DNA of 64,000 nt from Fusobacterium sp. IOR10 (GCF_010367435.1 NZ_WJWY01000006.1:28621-92620); one strand, 5' to 3'; positions 43,212-52,095 are shown, counted from the first letter of the stretch. Notes: generated by a model from the sequence alone, not told the origin. Numbers and translations: made by a program.

Positions 43212-44687
43212 TTATTTTTTTATTTGCTTTATTATATCAATTACTTTCCCATCTGAAGATTCTATTACCCCAACTATATTTTCTGTATAAATTGGTTTCT
43301 TAGGTACCCCTGTTATTTTAGTAACTGTTTCGTATAATTTCTTTATATTAGTTAATTTTATATTTTCTTTCTTTAAAATTTTAATTAAATCTTTTCTTCT
43401 AGGATTTATACAAATTCCTCTTTCTGTTACTAATATATCAATATCTTTTCCAGGAATGACTACATTTGTTACTTTTTTAGTTATTATAGGAATTCTTTTT
43501 CTCATACATGAAGACATTGCAACTGTAATTTTTGAAGTGCGAGCAATATCTTGTGTCACTGTGGGAACTCCCATTATAATACCATTAGATCCTGTTAATA
43601 AATTTATATTAAAATCAATATCTATTTCTGTTGCATTTACAATTGCTATATCCAAATTAGACAAAATTTCATTATAGGAAGCATCTGAAATTTCTATATG
43701 TTTTTCATTGTTTAATAAAGATTTAGCAGAAACAACATCATAACTTTGCAAATCAAAAATATTTTCAAAGTATCCCTCTTCTAATAAATTTACTAAATAA
43801 GCAGAAATTCCGCCACTTAGAAAAGATCCTTTAATTTCATTTTTTTTCATATATTCTTTAAGAAATTTACATATTGCTAAGAATGATCCCCCAGGTCCTG
43901 GTTGAATAGAATATCCAGCTTTAATATATCCTAATTTAATAAGAAGCTCTGCAGCTTTTTCTGCAATTATCAATTCTCTTGGATTTTTAGTTAATTTAAT
44001 AGAATTTAAAAAATTCGTATTAATAGTCAATGATTTTATTTTGACTATATAATCTACATAGTCCATGGATATTGAAATTTTTCCTAAAGGAAAGGTCACA
44101 ATATTATCTGTAATCACAATAACTTTATTTGCAAATTTCGTATCAGTCATAGAATAACCAGTTGAACCAAATGCTGATTGACCCTCAATACCATTAAAAT
44201 TTCCCATTGTATCACAAGATGAGGCAATCAAAAAAGCAACATCTATTTTTAATTTCCCAGAAAGTACTGAATTAACCTTATTTCCAGAACTCCTAAAAAC
44301 AACAGGATTTTTTAATATATTATTTATTGAAATTTCCTTTGCTATTTCTCCTCTAATCCCAGAAGTACTTATCTTTGTTATTACTCCTTTTTTAATATAT
44401 TTAATTAAAGGTTCATGTATTTTACCAAGAGAAGAAACAACTAAATTTATGTCATTTATTCCTAACTTATCAATTTCTTCAATTATTAAATTTAAAATAT
44501 TATTATTATTTCTATGATTAGTTTGAAAGGAAATAGTCATTCCACTTATCAAATTACTTTTAATTATGCTTTCTTGTATGTTCTTTAAAATTTTATCCTG
44601 TGGTTTTTCATTAGCTTTATTTTCATTGTAAAGCTTAACTTTTCCATAACCTTTTATAAAATCAGGTATTTCATTAGAATTCTTCAC
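43212..44687 (-). CDS. citF: Divergent citrate lyase alpha subunit-like protein (CitF)
   Basis: Full-length (about 490 residues) member of the CitF family, which in citrate lyase swaps acetyl-ACP for citryl-ACP. Shared landmarks include STSGIRGEIA, IEGQSAFGSTGYSMTD, ITDNIVTFP, LTGSNGIIMG and IDILVTERGICINPRRKDL. But regions conserved in real CitF are altered: HHHFR is QTNHR, and the GGHSDTAAG segment is VTQDIARTS. This is judged from memory of the family. The ATG at 44702 has no good site, whereas GTG at 44687 follows AAAGGAG by five bases and is preferred. It is the last gene after panC-panD-transporter-CitE-like; citD, citC, citX and citG are absent. Confidence 0.75.
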   Translation of the reverse strand: MKNSNEIPDFIKGYGKVKLYNENKANEKPQDKILKNIQESIIKSNLISGMTISFQTNHRNNNNILNLIIEEIDKLGINDINLVVSSLGKIHEPLIKYIKKGVITKISTSGIRGEIAKEISINNILKNPVVFRSSGNKVNSVLSGKLKIDVAFLIASSCDTMGNFNGIEGQSAFGSTGYSMTDTKFANKVIVITDNIVTFPLGKISISMDYVDYIVKIKSLTINTNFLNSIKLTKNPRELIIAEKAAELLIKLGYIKAGYSIQPGPGGSFLAICKFLKEYMKKNEIKGSFLSGGISAYLVNLLEEGYFENIFDLQSYDVVSAKSLLNNEKHIEISDASYNEILSNLDIAIVNATEIDIDFNINLLTGSNGIIMGVPTVTQDIARTSKITVAMSSCMRKRIPIITKKVTNVVIPGKDIDILVTERGICINPRRKDLIKILKKENIKLTNIKKLYETVTKITGVPKKPIYTENIVGVIESSDGKVIDIIKQIKK

Positions 44688-44703
44688 ATTTTCTCCTTTC
44701 ATA

Positions 44704-45420
44704 TTAATCCTTATAATAATAACTATTTTTATAAATACTATTTATTATTCTAACTTGAGATGGATGAAAACAAATTTTTCCATTAAATCCAATATTCATA
44801 TTATTTTTAATTTCTTTTATAAAGTTATCTTCATCTGATAAATCTTCAAAGGGACTATCAATACAATAAATATCCTTAAGAGATGCTCCCATAATTAACA
44901 TTTTTTTACCTAAAGATAAATCCTCATTGTTTTTATGTTTTTCAACTTTTATATTTTCTCTAAACTCACCCTTATTAAAAGAAAGAGCAAGTATCCTATC
45001 TGTATTCATAATTATATTTTGAATATTCATAATTAAAAATGGTTTTCCTATGGAATATAAAATTTTACAACTTCCCTCTTCCATGTTAAATTTATTTTCT
45101 AATTTCTTTAAAAATTCATCAATCTCTTTAATGTGTTTTTCTTCTTCTAAATGTATACCAAAGTTTCTTATTCCAGTAGCAAATAAATCTTTAACATCTT
45201 CCTTCCAATAATCAGATGAAATTAAATTAATATTTATTATAATATTATCTAAATTATAATCCATACATTTAACTCCTTGTACAAGCAATTCTCTAGCAGA
45301 ATCTTTTTCCTCTATGGATATGGTTTTATCCAAATCAAATATTAAATAATCTGCTTCATATAAATGAGCGTTTGCAAGTATTTTTGGGGTGACAGATGAA
45401 ATTAATAAACTTCTCATCAT
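44704..45420 (-). CDS. citE: Divergent citrate lyase beta subunit-like protein (CitE)
   Basis: A 238-residue protein of the CitE/HpcH aldolase type, shorter than normal CitE (about 290). The opening ANAHLYEADYLIFDLDKTISIEEKDSAR and the close GKICFHPSQVRIINSIY are clearly CitE-like. In between, the arginine of the RxNGxD segment (here INLISSD), the glutamate of IES (here YSIGKP) and the metal aspartate of GAEDY (here SFNKGEF) appear to be replaced, so a lyase reaction of the usual kind is doubtful. Its start overlaps the transporter gene by 65 nt and lacks a close ribosome binding site, so translation may be coupled or the N-terminus may lie elsewhere. Confidence 0.65.
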   Translation of the reverse strand: MMRSLLISSVTPKILANAHLYEADYLIFDLDKTISIEEKDSARELLVQGVKCMDYNLDNIIININLISSDYWKEDVKDLFATGIRNFGIHLEEEKHIKEIDEFLKKLENKFNMEEGSCKILYSIGKPFLIMNIQNIIMNTDRILALSFNKGEFRENIKVEKHKNNEDLSLGKKMLIMGASLKDIYCIDSPFEDLSDEDNFIKEIKNNMNIGFNGKICFHPSQVRIINSIYKNSYYYKD

Positions 45421-46357
45421 TATTTATTTTTTTATTTTTCTCCACCAACACCAGTTGACAAAGAACCGAAATATTATGCCAGACACTAAATAATGCTCCT
45501 GGAATTGTTGCAAGTGGATTTGCTGCAAAATTATTAACTGCTAAAGAAACTGCCAGTCCTGAATTTTGAGTTCCAACTTCAATTGATATAGCACTACTTT
45601 TATAATCTTCTAATTTTAATATTTTTCCAACTAAATAACCTAGTAATAGACCAAGTAAATTATGGAATATAACTACTAGTACTACAGTGAATCCCATAGT
45701 TAAAATTTTAGAAGAATTATTTCCTATAATACACCCAATTAATATAACTATAGTTATAATTGATATTAAAGGTAAAGTGCCCTTTATATTTTCTATTTTT
45801 TTTGAAAATAAATGATTAATTAATATTCCTAAGAATATTGGTAATGCAACTATCTTTAATACTGATATTATCATTGCTACTAAAGAAACTTTTACCCATG
45901 TTCCAATTAATAAATAAGTTATTAATGGAGTAAGTATTGGAGACAATAAAGTTGACAACATTGTCATTCCAACTGAAAGAGATACATCTCCCTTAGCTAA
46001 ATAAGTTAAAACATTTGAAGCTGTTCCCCCTGGACAAGTTCCAACTAGTATAACTCCAATTGCTAAATCTGGTGGTAATTTAAATATTACTGCAAGAACA
46101 TAAGCAAGTAAAGGCATTATAGTAAATTGTGCTAAAGTTCCTACAATTATATCTCTTGGACGTAATAAAATTAATTTAAAATCTTCTACTCTTAAAGTAA
46201 GTCCCATTCCAAACATTGCAATTCCTAATAAAGGAACTATGTATGGAGTAGCCCATGTAAAAAAACTAGGTTCAAGCATTGCTATTATTGACATGATAAC
46301 TATAATTAATCCCATAAATTTTCCAACATTTTTAGTAAAGGCAACTAAAATTTTCAT
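45356..46357 (-). CDS. BASS (bile acid:sodium symporter) family transporter, PanS-like
   Basis: A ten-helix sodium-coupled transporter of 333 residues. Family features include GMGLTLRVEDFKLIL, GVILVGTCPGGTASNVLTYLAKGDVSLSVG and EVGTQNSGLAVSLAV, the last being the second Na+-site region. In Salmonella the BASS protein PanS moves ketopantoate and pantoate, and this gene lies eight bases after panD, so pantoate or ketopantoate uptake is a strong contextual guess. The C-terminal 20 residues run through the CitE-like start region by overlap and look unlike a normal BASS tail (KFINFICHPKNTCKRSFI), so a frameshift near the A-rich run at about 45420-45445 may have extended it. Confidence 0.82.
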   Translation of the reverse strand: MKILVAFTKNVGKFMGLIIVIMSIIAMLEPSFFTWATPYIVPLLGIAMFGMGLTLRVEDFKLILLRPRDIIVGTLAQFTIMPLLAYVLAVIFKLPPDLAIGVILVGTCPGGTASNVLTYLAKGDVSLSVGMTMLSTLLSPILTPLITYLLIGTWVKVSLVAMIISVLKIVALPIFLGILINHLFSKKIENIKGTLPLISIITIVILIGCIIGNNSSKILTMGFTVVLVVIFHNLLGLLLGYLVGKILKLEDYKSSAISIEVGTQNSGLAVSLAVNNFAANPLATIPGALFSVWHNISVLCQLVLVEKNKKINNDEKFINFICHPKNTCKRSFI

Positions 46358-46365
46358 TTTATCAC

Positions 46366-46749
46366 CTATCCTAACTGCCCGTGTTTTTCATATCTAGTAA
46401 CTCTTTTAATTTTATTGTCTTTATCCACAAAAACCACTTTAGGTTTAACTGTTTTTGCTTCTTCAACAGACATATTAGCATAACACATTATAATTATTTT
46501 ATCATTCACACTTACGCATCTAGCAGCAGATCCATTTAAACAAATTAAACCAGATCCTCTTTCCCCTGCTATAACATAAGTTTCAAATCTACTTCCATTA
46601 TTTACATCTGAAATCTGAACTTTTTCATATTCAATAATACCACTTGCATCCATTAAATTTTCATCAATAGTAATACTTCCAACGTAATCAAGAGCTGCTT
46701 GTTTCACTGTAGCACGATGTATTTTTCCTTTTAGCATTGTTAATTCCAT
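46366..46749 (-). CDS. panD: Aspartate 1-decarboxylase
   Basis: Makes beta-alanine for pantothenate. The 127-residue proenzyme has the self-cleavage pair G24-S25 in DYVGSITID, which yields the pyruvoyl cofactor. The rest is canonical ([27 protein letters not shown]). The ATG at 46749 is nine bases after GGAGG and shares one base with the panC stop. The following BASS gene begins eight bases after its stop, giving a tight panC-panD-transporter unit. Confidence 0.96.
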   Translation of the reverse strand: MELTMLKGKIHRATVKQAALDYVGSITIDENLMDASGIIEYEKVQISDVNNGSRFETYVIAGERGSGLICLNGSAARCVSVNDKIIIMCYANMSVEEAKTVKPKVVFVDKDNKIKRVTRYEKHGQLG

Positions 46750-47597
46750 TATATTCTACCTCCATTAAATGTAAAATTGTCTATTAAACGAGTATTTCCA
46801 ATATATACAGCTACAGCAACTAAAATATCTTTTTTTATTTCCGAAACAGGCTCTATATTTAAACTGTCCACCACTTCAACATAGTCAATTTTTGCTAGAG
46901 GTTCACTATTAATTTTATTAACAATAACTTCTTTTAAATGATTTACATTATTATCTTTTTTTAAATAATCTTTACCTAATTCAAGTGCTTTACTTAAAAC
47001 AAGTGCTGCTTGTCTTTCCTCTTCATTAAGATAAAAATTTCTACTACTTTTAGCTAAATTATCCTTTTCTCTAACAATAGGACATCCAACTATTTTCACA
47101 TCAAAATTTAGATCTTTTACCATTTTTTTAATAATAGCCAATTGTTGAGCATCTTTTTCACCAAAGTATGCTCTATCAGGAGTAACTATGTTTAATAATT
47201 TTGAAACTATAGTACAAACTCCCTTAAAATGGATTGGTCTAGATTTACCACATAAATTTTTTGATAAATTATTAATATTAACATAGGCGCATGGATCTAT
47301 ATACATTTCTTCTGACGATGGATTAAAAATTAAATCAACACCTACAGCTTTACATAAAGCAGAATCTGCTTTTAAATCTCTTGGGTAAGAAGATAAATCT
47401 TCATTTTCTCCAAATTGGGTAGGATTTACGAAAATTGAGACTACAACTTTATCGTTTTCCTCTTTACATTTTTTTATAAGACTTAAATGTCCCTCATGAA
47501 GATACCCCATAGTTGGAACTAATCCAACTGATAATCCTTCTTTTTTCCAATACTTTACTAAACTTCTTACTTCTAAAATTTTTGAACCAATATTCAT
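46749..47597 (-). CDS. panC: Pantothenate synthetase
   Basis: Joins pantoate and beta-alanine with ATP to make pantothenate. The HIGH-type motif is [11 protein letters not shown] (H34, H37), then [22 protein letters not shown] and KSSRNFYL, all standard for PanC, in 282 residues. It is the first gene of the panC-panD-BASS-CitE-like-CitF-like operon and overlaps panD by one base (TAATG). panB and panE, which would make pantoate, are not in the window, so the next-door transporter may supply it. Upstream 345 bases carry no gene. Confidence 0.96.
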   Translation of the reverse strand: MNIGSKILEVRSLVKYWKKEGLSVGLVPTMGYLHEGHLSLIKKCKEENDKVVVSIFVNPTQFGENEDLSSYPRDLKADSALCKAVGVDLIFNPSSEEMYIDPCAYVNINNLSKNLCGKSRPIHFKGVCTIVSKLLNIVTPDRAYFGEKDAQQLAIIKKMVKDLNFDVKIVGCPIVREKDNLAKSSRNFYLNEEERQAALVLSKALELGKDYLKKDNNVNHLKEVIVNKINSEPLAKIDYVEVVDSLNIEPVSEIKKDILVAVAVYIGNTRLIDNFTFNGGRI

Positions 47598-47942
47598 TCC
47601 TTCTCCTCTTTATATCATCCTACATATTTAAGCATATTTCCATTTACAATAGTTATACAATAAACTCAAAGTAGATCGATATACATAAAATAATATAAAT
47701 TTATTAGGAATTTATATGTTTTTAATACTATTTACAAACTAAAGATACCAACTAGATTTTTTTGCTTTTATATTTTAAGCTATTATCTTACACATATATT
47801 AATTTCACAAATTTCTATATTTCTGTCAATATCTGATCATATGTTTTTGTAAAAGTTTAAAATGAATATTATAGCATATAAAACACTAACTAAAATAATA
47901 ATAACAAATTATATAAAATTACGCAAGTAATTTATTATTTTT
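47598..47942. other. Gene-free AT-rich spacer (345 bp)
   Basis: No ORF with a ribosome binding site is seen on either strand. On the minus strand a TTGAGT (47664-47669) with a weak TAAATG 17 nt downstream (47641-47646) could drive panC. Near the left edge of ogt a small hairpin AAATTAC/GTAATTT lies around 47918-47935 and could weakly terminate the ogt transcript. Otherwise nothing recognisable. Confidence 0.4.
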
Positions 47943-48410
47943 TTAATTTTGTTCCAATTGTAATAGTTTTTCCTTCAAATGTAATCCCCCTGCAAAGCCT
48001 ACTAGCTTCCCATTTTTCCCAATTACCCTATGACAAGGAATAATAATTGGAATTGGGTTTTTATTATTAGCAGATCCAACAGCTCTAAAGGCCTTTGGAC
48101 TACCTACTTCAATAGCTATTTCCTTATAACTTTTAGTTTCCCCATAGGGAATATTACCCAAAGCTTCCCAAACTTTTTTCTGAAATTTTGTTCCTGTAAG
48201 GTTCAACTTTAAATCAAAGGATTTTCTATATCCTGAAAAATACTCATTTAACTGAAGAATTATATTTTCAGAAAATTCATTTTTCTTCTCTTTAATGGCA
48301 TCCTTTTCATTTCCATTTAAAAAATTTAATTCTAAAACTTCCTCATCACTATGGACAATTAAAAACTTTCCAAGGTCACATGTGTATATAAATTCATAAT
48401 TATTTTTCAA
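47943..48410 (-). CDS. ogt: Methylated-DNA-[protein]-cysteine S-methyltransferase
   Basis: Repairs O6-methylguanine by transferring the methyl group to its own cysteine. The acceptor is C126 in IPIIIPCHRVIG, with the helix-turn-helix RAVGSANNKNP before it. At 155 residues it is a full-length Ogt. The start is a TTG at 48410 with a good GGAGG site. It overlaps the 3' end of the SulP permease gene by 11 nt, so it is the second gene of a two-gene unit; the pairing looks incidental. Confidence 0.92.
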   Translation of the reverse strand: MKNNYEFIYTCDLGKFLIVHSDEEVLELNFLNGNEKDAIKEKKNEFSENIILQLNEYFSGYRKSFDLKLNLTGTKFQKKVWEALGNIPYGETKSYKEIAIEVGSPKAFRAVGSANNKNPIPIIIPCHRVIGKNGKLVGFAGGLHLKEKLLQLEQN

Positions 48411-49644
48411 AAGAATCCCTCCTAATTTTATTTAATATATAGTAAGATACCAATCCTAATATTATACCTAGGGAAACATTCTTTATAATAACTACCACAG
48501 CTGTTATTATAAAGGGAATATGTTCCTTTGGATTTTTGAATACTTCTTTTAAAACCTTTATTTTATTCATTTTTATTCCTGTTCCTATTAATATACCAGC
48601 TAAAACAGTTAATGGAATATTGGATATATATTTTCCAAAGAATAAAACGATGAGTAATATTGTCACTGATTGAACAAGGGGAGCTACTCTAGTTTTTTGA
48701 TTGTTCATAATCCCAACTTGGGTACAAGATATTGAAGCTGCTGTTGGGATTGCCCCTAAAAATGGCAAAATAATATTTCCTATTCCAAGGGAAAATAACT
48801 CATTATTTGAATCTAAAACTTCATCCTTCTGCTTAGCTGAAGCTAAACCACAGGATATGGATTTTAAAATCAACAAAAATCCTATGGAAAAACTAGGAGC
48901 TATTAGGGGAAGTATATTTTTAAATTTAATATAGCTTAAGTTTAAGGATATTCCATTGAATATGGACCTTGGAATTTCCCCTATTATATTTATGTTTAAT
49001 TTGAAACTTATATTTATAATTAGAAAAAGTATAATTGCACTTAAGGAAGCTGGAAAAATATAGTTTAATCTTTTAGGATATAAGAAAAGTATGGCAATTG
49101 TACCAGCTCCCACTCCTAGAGAAACTAAGTTAATATCCCCTACATTGGATAATGCAAAGATAATTTTTTTAATGGCACTTCCACTGGTTCCTTCAACTCC
49201 AAAAAGTTCATTTAATTGATTGGCAATTAGTAGTATTGATATTCCAGAATTTAGACCAAGTATAATTTCATTTGGAGTTCTATTTATATATTTTCCTAAA
49301 TTGAGTACGCTACATAATAAAACTAAAATCCCTGAAATTAATCCAGTTAAAAAAACTGCCTGTGCTCCGTACATGGAAGTTAAACTAGCTAATATTCCAA
49401 GAGTAACTGCTGTTGATCCATTTACTTGAAAACTTACATTGGACAGAGCTCCTATAATAATGCTTCCAAATAAAAAACTATACAATCCAGAAATTGCTCC
49501 AGTCCCACTAATAATTCCATAACTAAGACCTAAAGGCAAAGCCACTGCCACAACTGTAAGACCAGCTAATAAATCTTTCATGAAAATTTTTAAAGAATAA
49601 TTTTCAAATTCTTTTTTATAAACTTTAACGTAATTGATACTCAC
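48400..49644 (-). CDS. SulP family anion permease without STAS domain
   Basis: A SulP/SLC26-type membrane protein of 414 residues. The signature AGLTVVAVALPLGLSYGIISGTGAISGLYSFLFGS is at the start, with the N-terminal repeat helices following, and FLGAIPTAASISCTQVG in the middle fits the core. The C-terminal STAS domain is missing; the frame ends soon after the last membrane helix, so this is a core-only type. It carries inorganic anions or dicarboxylates. The start is GTG at 49644 after GGAG. Its upstream region is a 356-bp gene-free stretch. Confidence 0.85.
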   Translation of the reverse strand: MSINYVKVYKKEFENYSLKIFMKDLLAGLTVVAVALPLGLSYGIISGTGAISGLYSFLFGSIIIGALSNVSFQVNGSTAVTLGILASLTSMYGAQAVFLTGLISGILVLLCSVLNLGKYINRTPNEIILGLNSGISILLIANQLNELFGVEGTSGSAIKKIIFALSNVGDINLVSLGVGAGTIAILFLYPKRLNYIFPASLSAIILFLIINISFKLNINIIGEIPRSIFNGISLNLSYIKFKNILPLIAPSFSIGFLLILKSISCGLASAKQKDEVLDSNNELFSLGIGNIILPFLGAIPTAASISCTQVGIMNNQKTRVAPLVQSVTILLIVLFFGKYISNIPLTVLAGILIGTGIKMNKIKVLKEVFKNPKEHIPFIITAVVVIIKNVSLGIILGLVSYYILNKIRRDSFEK

Positions 49645-50000
49645 CTAAACTCCTCTCATTTTCATTTGTAATTTAAGTCCTGTTATATATATTATTTAAC
49701 AAAAGCCTAATAACTTGGGAAATCATTATTTCTCGTAATTATTATTTTAATATGTTCTCTTAACTAATATCATATAATGTTAATTATATGCTTTACACAC
49801 AACTTAATAATTATTATTTTGATAGTTTGTTATTTTTTGTAGTTTTTAATTTTATGTTTTTCTGTATTTTTTCTTATTCCAATTACAATTTATAAGTTTA
49901 AAATATAGAAAACTCTTAAAATTAAAATAAAATACTTATAACTGAATTTTCATAAAAAATTAACTTCTTGTTAAATATAATTACTAATAGGACTTTAATT
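49645..50000. other. Gene-free AT-rich spacer (356 bp)
   Basis: No gene is seen between the SulP start and the recombinase stop. A weak hairpin TTAAC-N5-GTTAA (about 49962-49976) with a following T-run on the minus strand could end the recombinase transcript. The right end contains the AATAGGACT site at 49986. The remainder is AT-rich and must include the SulP promoter, which I cannot place with confidence. Confidence 0.4.
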
Positions 50001-50003
50001 TTA
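49986..50003. repeat. AATAGGACT site A, overlapping the recombinase stop codon
   Basis: AATAGGACTTTAATTTTA here matches the reverse complement of 50991-51008 (AATAGGACTATTATTTTA) at 16 of 18 positions, so the recombinase gene is bracketed by an inverted repeat. The last three bases are the complement of the recombinase stop codon. Confidence 0.55.
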
Positions 50004-50969
50004 ATCTGGTATTTTTGAAATCACTTTCTTGTCCAAAAGAGATTTTGCATTAATATATATCTCTGTAACCTTACTATCTGAATGTCCAAGAAAATCTCTA
50101 ATTTCTAGAAGATCTGCTCCGTTGGCAGAAAGTTCAGTTGCAATAGCATGTCTAATATTATGTGGACTAATATCTAAATTTATAGTTTTTCCCATTTCTT
50201 GAATTAAACTATAGAGAGCTCTATATGATAATTGTGTATTTTTTTCAAAGGAACTTGGGAAAAGAAAAAGATCTTTAATTTCATCCTCCTCATATTCATA
50301 AACATTAAAAACATAATTTTTATACTCTTCTATTTTTTTTATTAAAATTGGATGCAGGGGTTTATACTGTTCCCTTCCATTTTTAGATTTTTCTATCTTT
50401 ATAAAGTAGTCATCATTTCTCTTAAGTATATTCTTGTATCGGACGTTTATTAATTCTTGACTTCTCATTCCAGTATAAAATAAAGTTGTCATAATAACAG
50501 TGTTTCTATATTCCTTTTCATTTGTAACTTTATAATTTTTTAAAATCTCCTTTATATCCTCAAAGGATACTTTTAATATATTATCTAAATTTCTAGTTGT
50601 CTTAAATAATTTTACAAATTTAAATGGATTATTTATTTTATGTTTTTCTAATTCCTTGTACAATGACTTTAAAGCTGATATTATTTTATTTACAGATGTC
50701 TTTTTTAATTTTCTCTCATATAGTAAATGGGATAAATAATCCTCAACATCCTCCTCTGTTATGTCAGACATTAATTCTACTATTTCATCAGGTTGAATTT
50801 CATGATCATCGTCATATACAAAGGATAAGAAATTATTTAAATAGAAAAGATAATCCTTCATTGTTTTTTCACTTTTATAAATTTCAAATATTGATTTTCT
50901 AGGTTTCTTTTCCTTTTTCTTTCTTCTTCTAACACTTACTTCATTTTTATCCTTTACTAATAAATCCAA
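50001..50969 (-). CDS. Tyrosine recombinase / site-specific integrase
   Basis: Xer/phage-integrase type DNA-breaking enzyme of 322 residues. Catalytic residues are present: R169 in YTGMRSQEL, a lysine in IEKSKNG, H270 and R273 in SPHNIRHAIA, H296 in FLGHSD and the nucleophile Y305 in EIYINA. The N-terminal SAM-like core-binding domain (about 28-110) precedes it, and the first 25 residues are strongly basic. The start is TTG at 50969 with GGAGG seven bases before. It has repeats on both sides (49986, and a 24-bp inverted pair at 50999-51073), which may be its own sites. It could be the chromosomal Xer enzyme or belong to a small element. Confidence 0.88.
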   Translation of the reverse strand: MDLLVKDKNEVSVRRRKKKEKKPRKSIFEIYKSEKTMKDYLFYLNNFLSFVYDDDHEIQPDEIVELMSDITEEDVEDYLSHLLYERKLKKTSVNKIISALKSLYKELEKHKINNPFKFVKLFKTTRNLDNILKVSFEDIKEILKNYKVTNEKEYRNTVIMTTLFYTGMRSQELINVRYKNILKRNDDYFIKIEKSKNGREQYKPLHPILIKKIEEYKNYVFNVYEYEEDEIKDLFLFPSSFEKNTQLSYRALYSLIQEMGKTINLDISPHNIRHAIATELSANGADLLEIRDFLGHSDSKVTEIYINAKSLLDKKVISKIPD

Positions 50970-50990
50970 ATGTCCACCTCCCTTTCCCTG

Positions 50991-51073
50991 TAAAATAATA
51001 GTCCTATTAAAAAGTATATTTAGTTTATAATGTAGAAATTACATTTTTTTAAATATACTTAATTATAGGACTA
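50991..51073. repeat. 24-bp inverted repeat upstream of the recombinase (sites B and C)
   Basis: Arms 50999-51022 and 51050-51073 are reverse complements at 21 of 24 positions, separated by 27 nt. Each arm has an outer TAGTCCTAT/ATAGGACTA block and an inner AAGTATATTTA/TAAATATACTT block. Site B extends left to 50991 with similarity to site A at 49986. The whole lies just before the recombinase start and is of the size and form expected for a recombinase or regulator binding region. Confidence 0.6.
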
Positions 51074-51136
51074 CTTTTGTGTTAATATTCTAATTTAGAT
51101 GAAATTATTTTCTTGGATTAATTACACCTAAGCTTT

Positions 51137-51165
51137 AAAAATTCACTTTTAAAAGGTGAATTAAA
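51137..51165 (-). terminator. Probable terminator after the pseudouridine synthase gene
   Basis: On the minus strand an AATTCAC...GTGAATT hairpin (about 51139-51161) is followed by TTTTTAAAG. Downstream of the RsuA-type stop at 51204 by about 40 nt. Confidence 0.5.
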
Positions 51166-51203
51166 AACTATAAAAAATAATTTTAATCTGAAATAATTAA
51201 ATT

Positions 51204-51881
51204 TTAGATAATGTCTTCTAAATCTATTTCTTTTACTTCTCCCAATTCTAAATCATCCAATTGTAACTTCCCAAAAGAAATCCTTTTTAAATATGTCACT
51301 TCATTATCCAATGCTTCTAACATTTTATTAACTTGATGAAATTTTACTTCCTTAATAGTTAATAATATTTTTCTACCATCTATAACTTCCACTTTACTTG
51401 GAGAAGTTGTAATTTCACCAATATCAATTCCCTCTTCTAATTTTCTAATATCATTTTGACTCATTGGATTTTTAGCTTCCACATGATAAGTTCTAAGAAC
51501 AGTATTTTTTGGAGATACTAATTGATGACTTAGTTTCCCATTGTTAGTAAAAATTAAAAGTCCCTCTGCTTCCTCATCTAAAACTCCAACTGGAGCAAGA
51601 TTTTTTCTTACTACCCATTCAGGTAAAAGTTCCATAACACTTGAATCTTTATTTTCAACTGTTGTTATATATCCAGCTTTTTTATTTAATATATAATATC
51701 TAAACTTTTTATAATTTATTCTTTCTCCTCTAAACAAAATAATATCATTTTCCTCATCAATACTAGTCTTTGATAAAACCTTGCAAGTACCATTAACCCT
51801 TACTGCATTTTCATCTATTAAACTTTTCACTTCTTTTCTACTACCGTATCCGCATTCTGTTAAAAATTTATCTAATCTCAT
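51204..51881 (-). CDS. rsuA: RsuA/RluB/E/F family 16S/23S rRNA pseudouridine synthase
   Basis: Isomerises a uridine in rRNA. The N-terminal S4 RNA-binding domain (1-60: RLDKFLTECGYGSRKEVKSLI, VRVNG) is followed by the catalytic domain. The catalytic aspartate is D102 in PVGVLDEEAEGLLIF; the usual form is GRLDxxTEGLLL, so the arginine before the aspartate is valine (V100) and the threonine is alanine (A105). The later KEVKFHQVNKML fits the family KEGKxHQVRRM. The 225-residue length is normal for RsuA. The ATG at 51881 follows GGGAG. Confidence 0.85.
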   Translation of the reverse strand: MRLDKFLTECGYGSRKEVKSLIDENAVRVNGTCKVLSKTSIDEENDIILFRGERINYKKFRYYILNKKAGYITTVENKDSSVMELLPEWVVRKNLAPVGVLDEEAEGLLIFTNNGKLSHQLVSPKNTVLRTYHVEAKNPMSQNDIRKLEEGIDIGEITTSPSKVEVIDGRKILLTIKEVKFHQVNKMLEALDNEVTYLKRISFGKLQLDDLELGEVKEIDLEDII

Positions 51882-51993
51882 ATTTCTCCCTTTTTAAATT
51901 TATTCTATACTACTATTATACATTAATTTGACCAATAATTATATAATTATTTACATACCCTGGGATTTATATGGATATTTTCCCTATACAATT

Positions 51994-52040
51994 AAAAAAT
52001 CAACACTTTATTTAAACAAAACATAAAAAAGTGCTGATTT
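51994..52040 (-). terminator. Probable terminator after the MATE gene at 52096
   Basis: Arms 51997-52009 and 52028-52040 pair over 13 bp with one wobble around a long 18-nt loop, and U residues follow on the minus strand. Two copies of CCCTGGGAT (51958 and 52042) flank it. Confidence 0.55.
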
Positions 52041-52095
52041 CCCCTGGGATATATAATTTTTTTTGTTGAAAATATTTTTTTTGTTGAATTTTCCT

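Noticed and set aside
43212..45420. Working citrate lyase
   Set aside because: citD, citC, citX and citG are absent and key residues of both subunits look changed, so the standard reaction is not assigned.
51958..52054. Two CCCTGGGAT copies about 84 bp apart
   Set aside because: Nine bases only, in an AT-rich terminator region; no further extension or other copies seen, so treated as chance.
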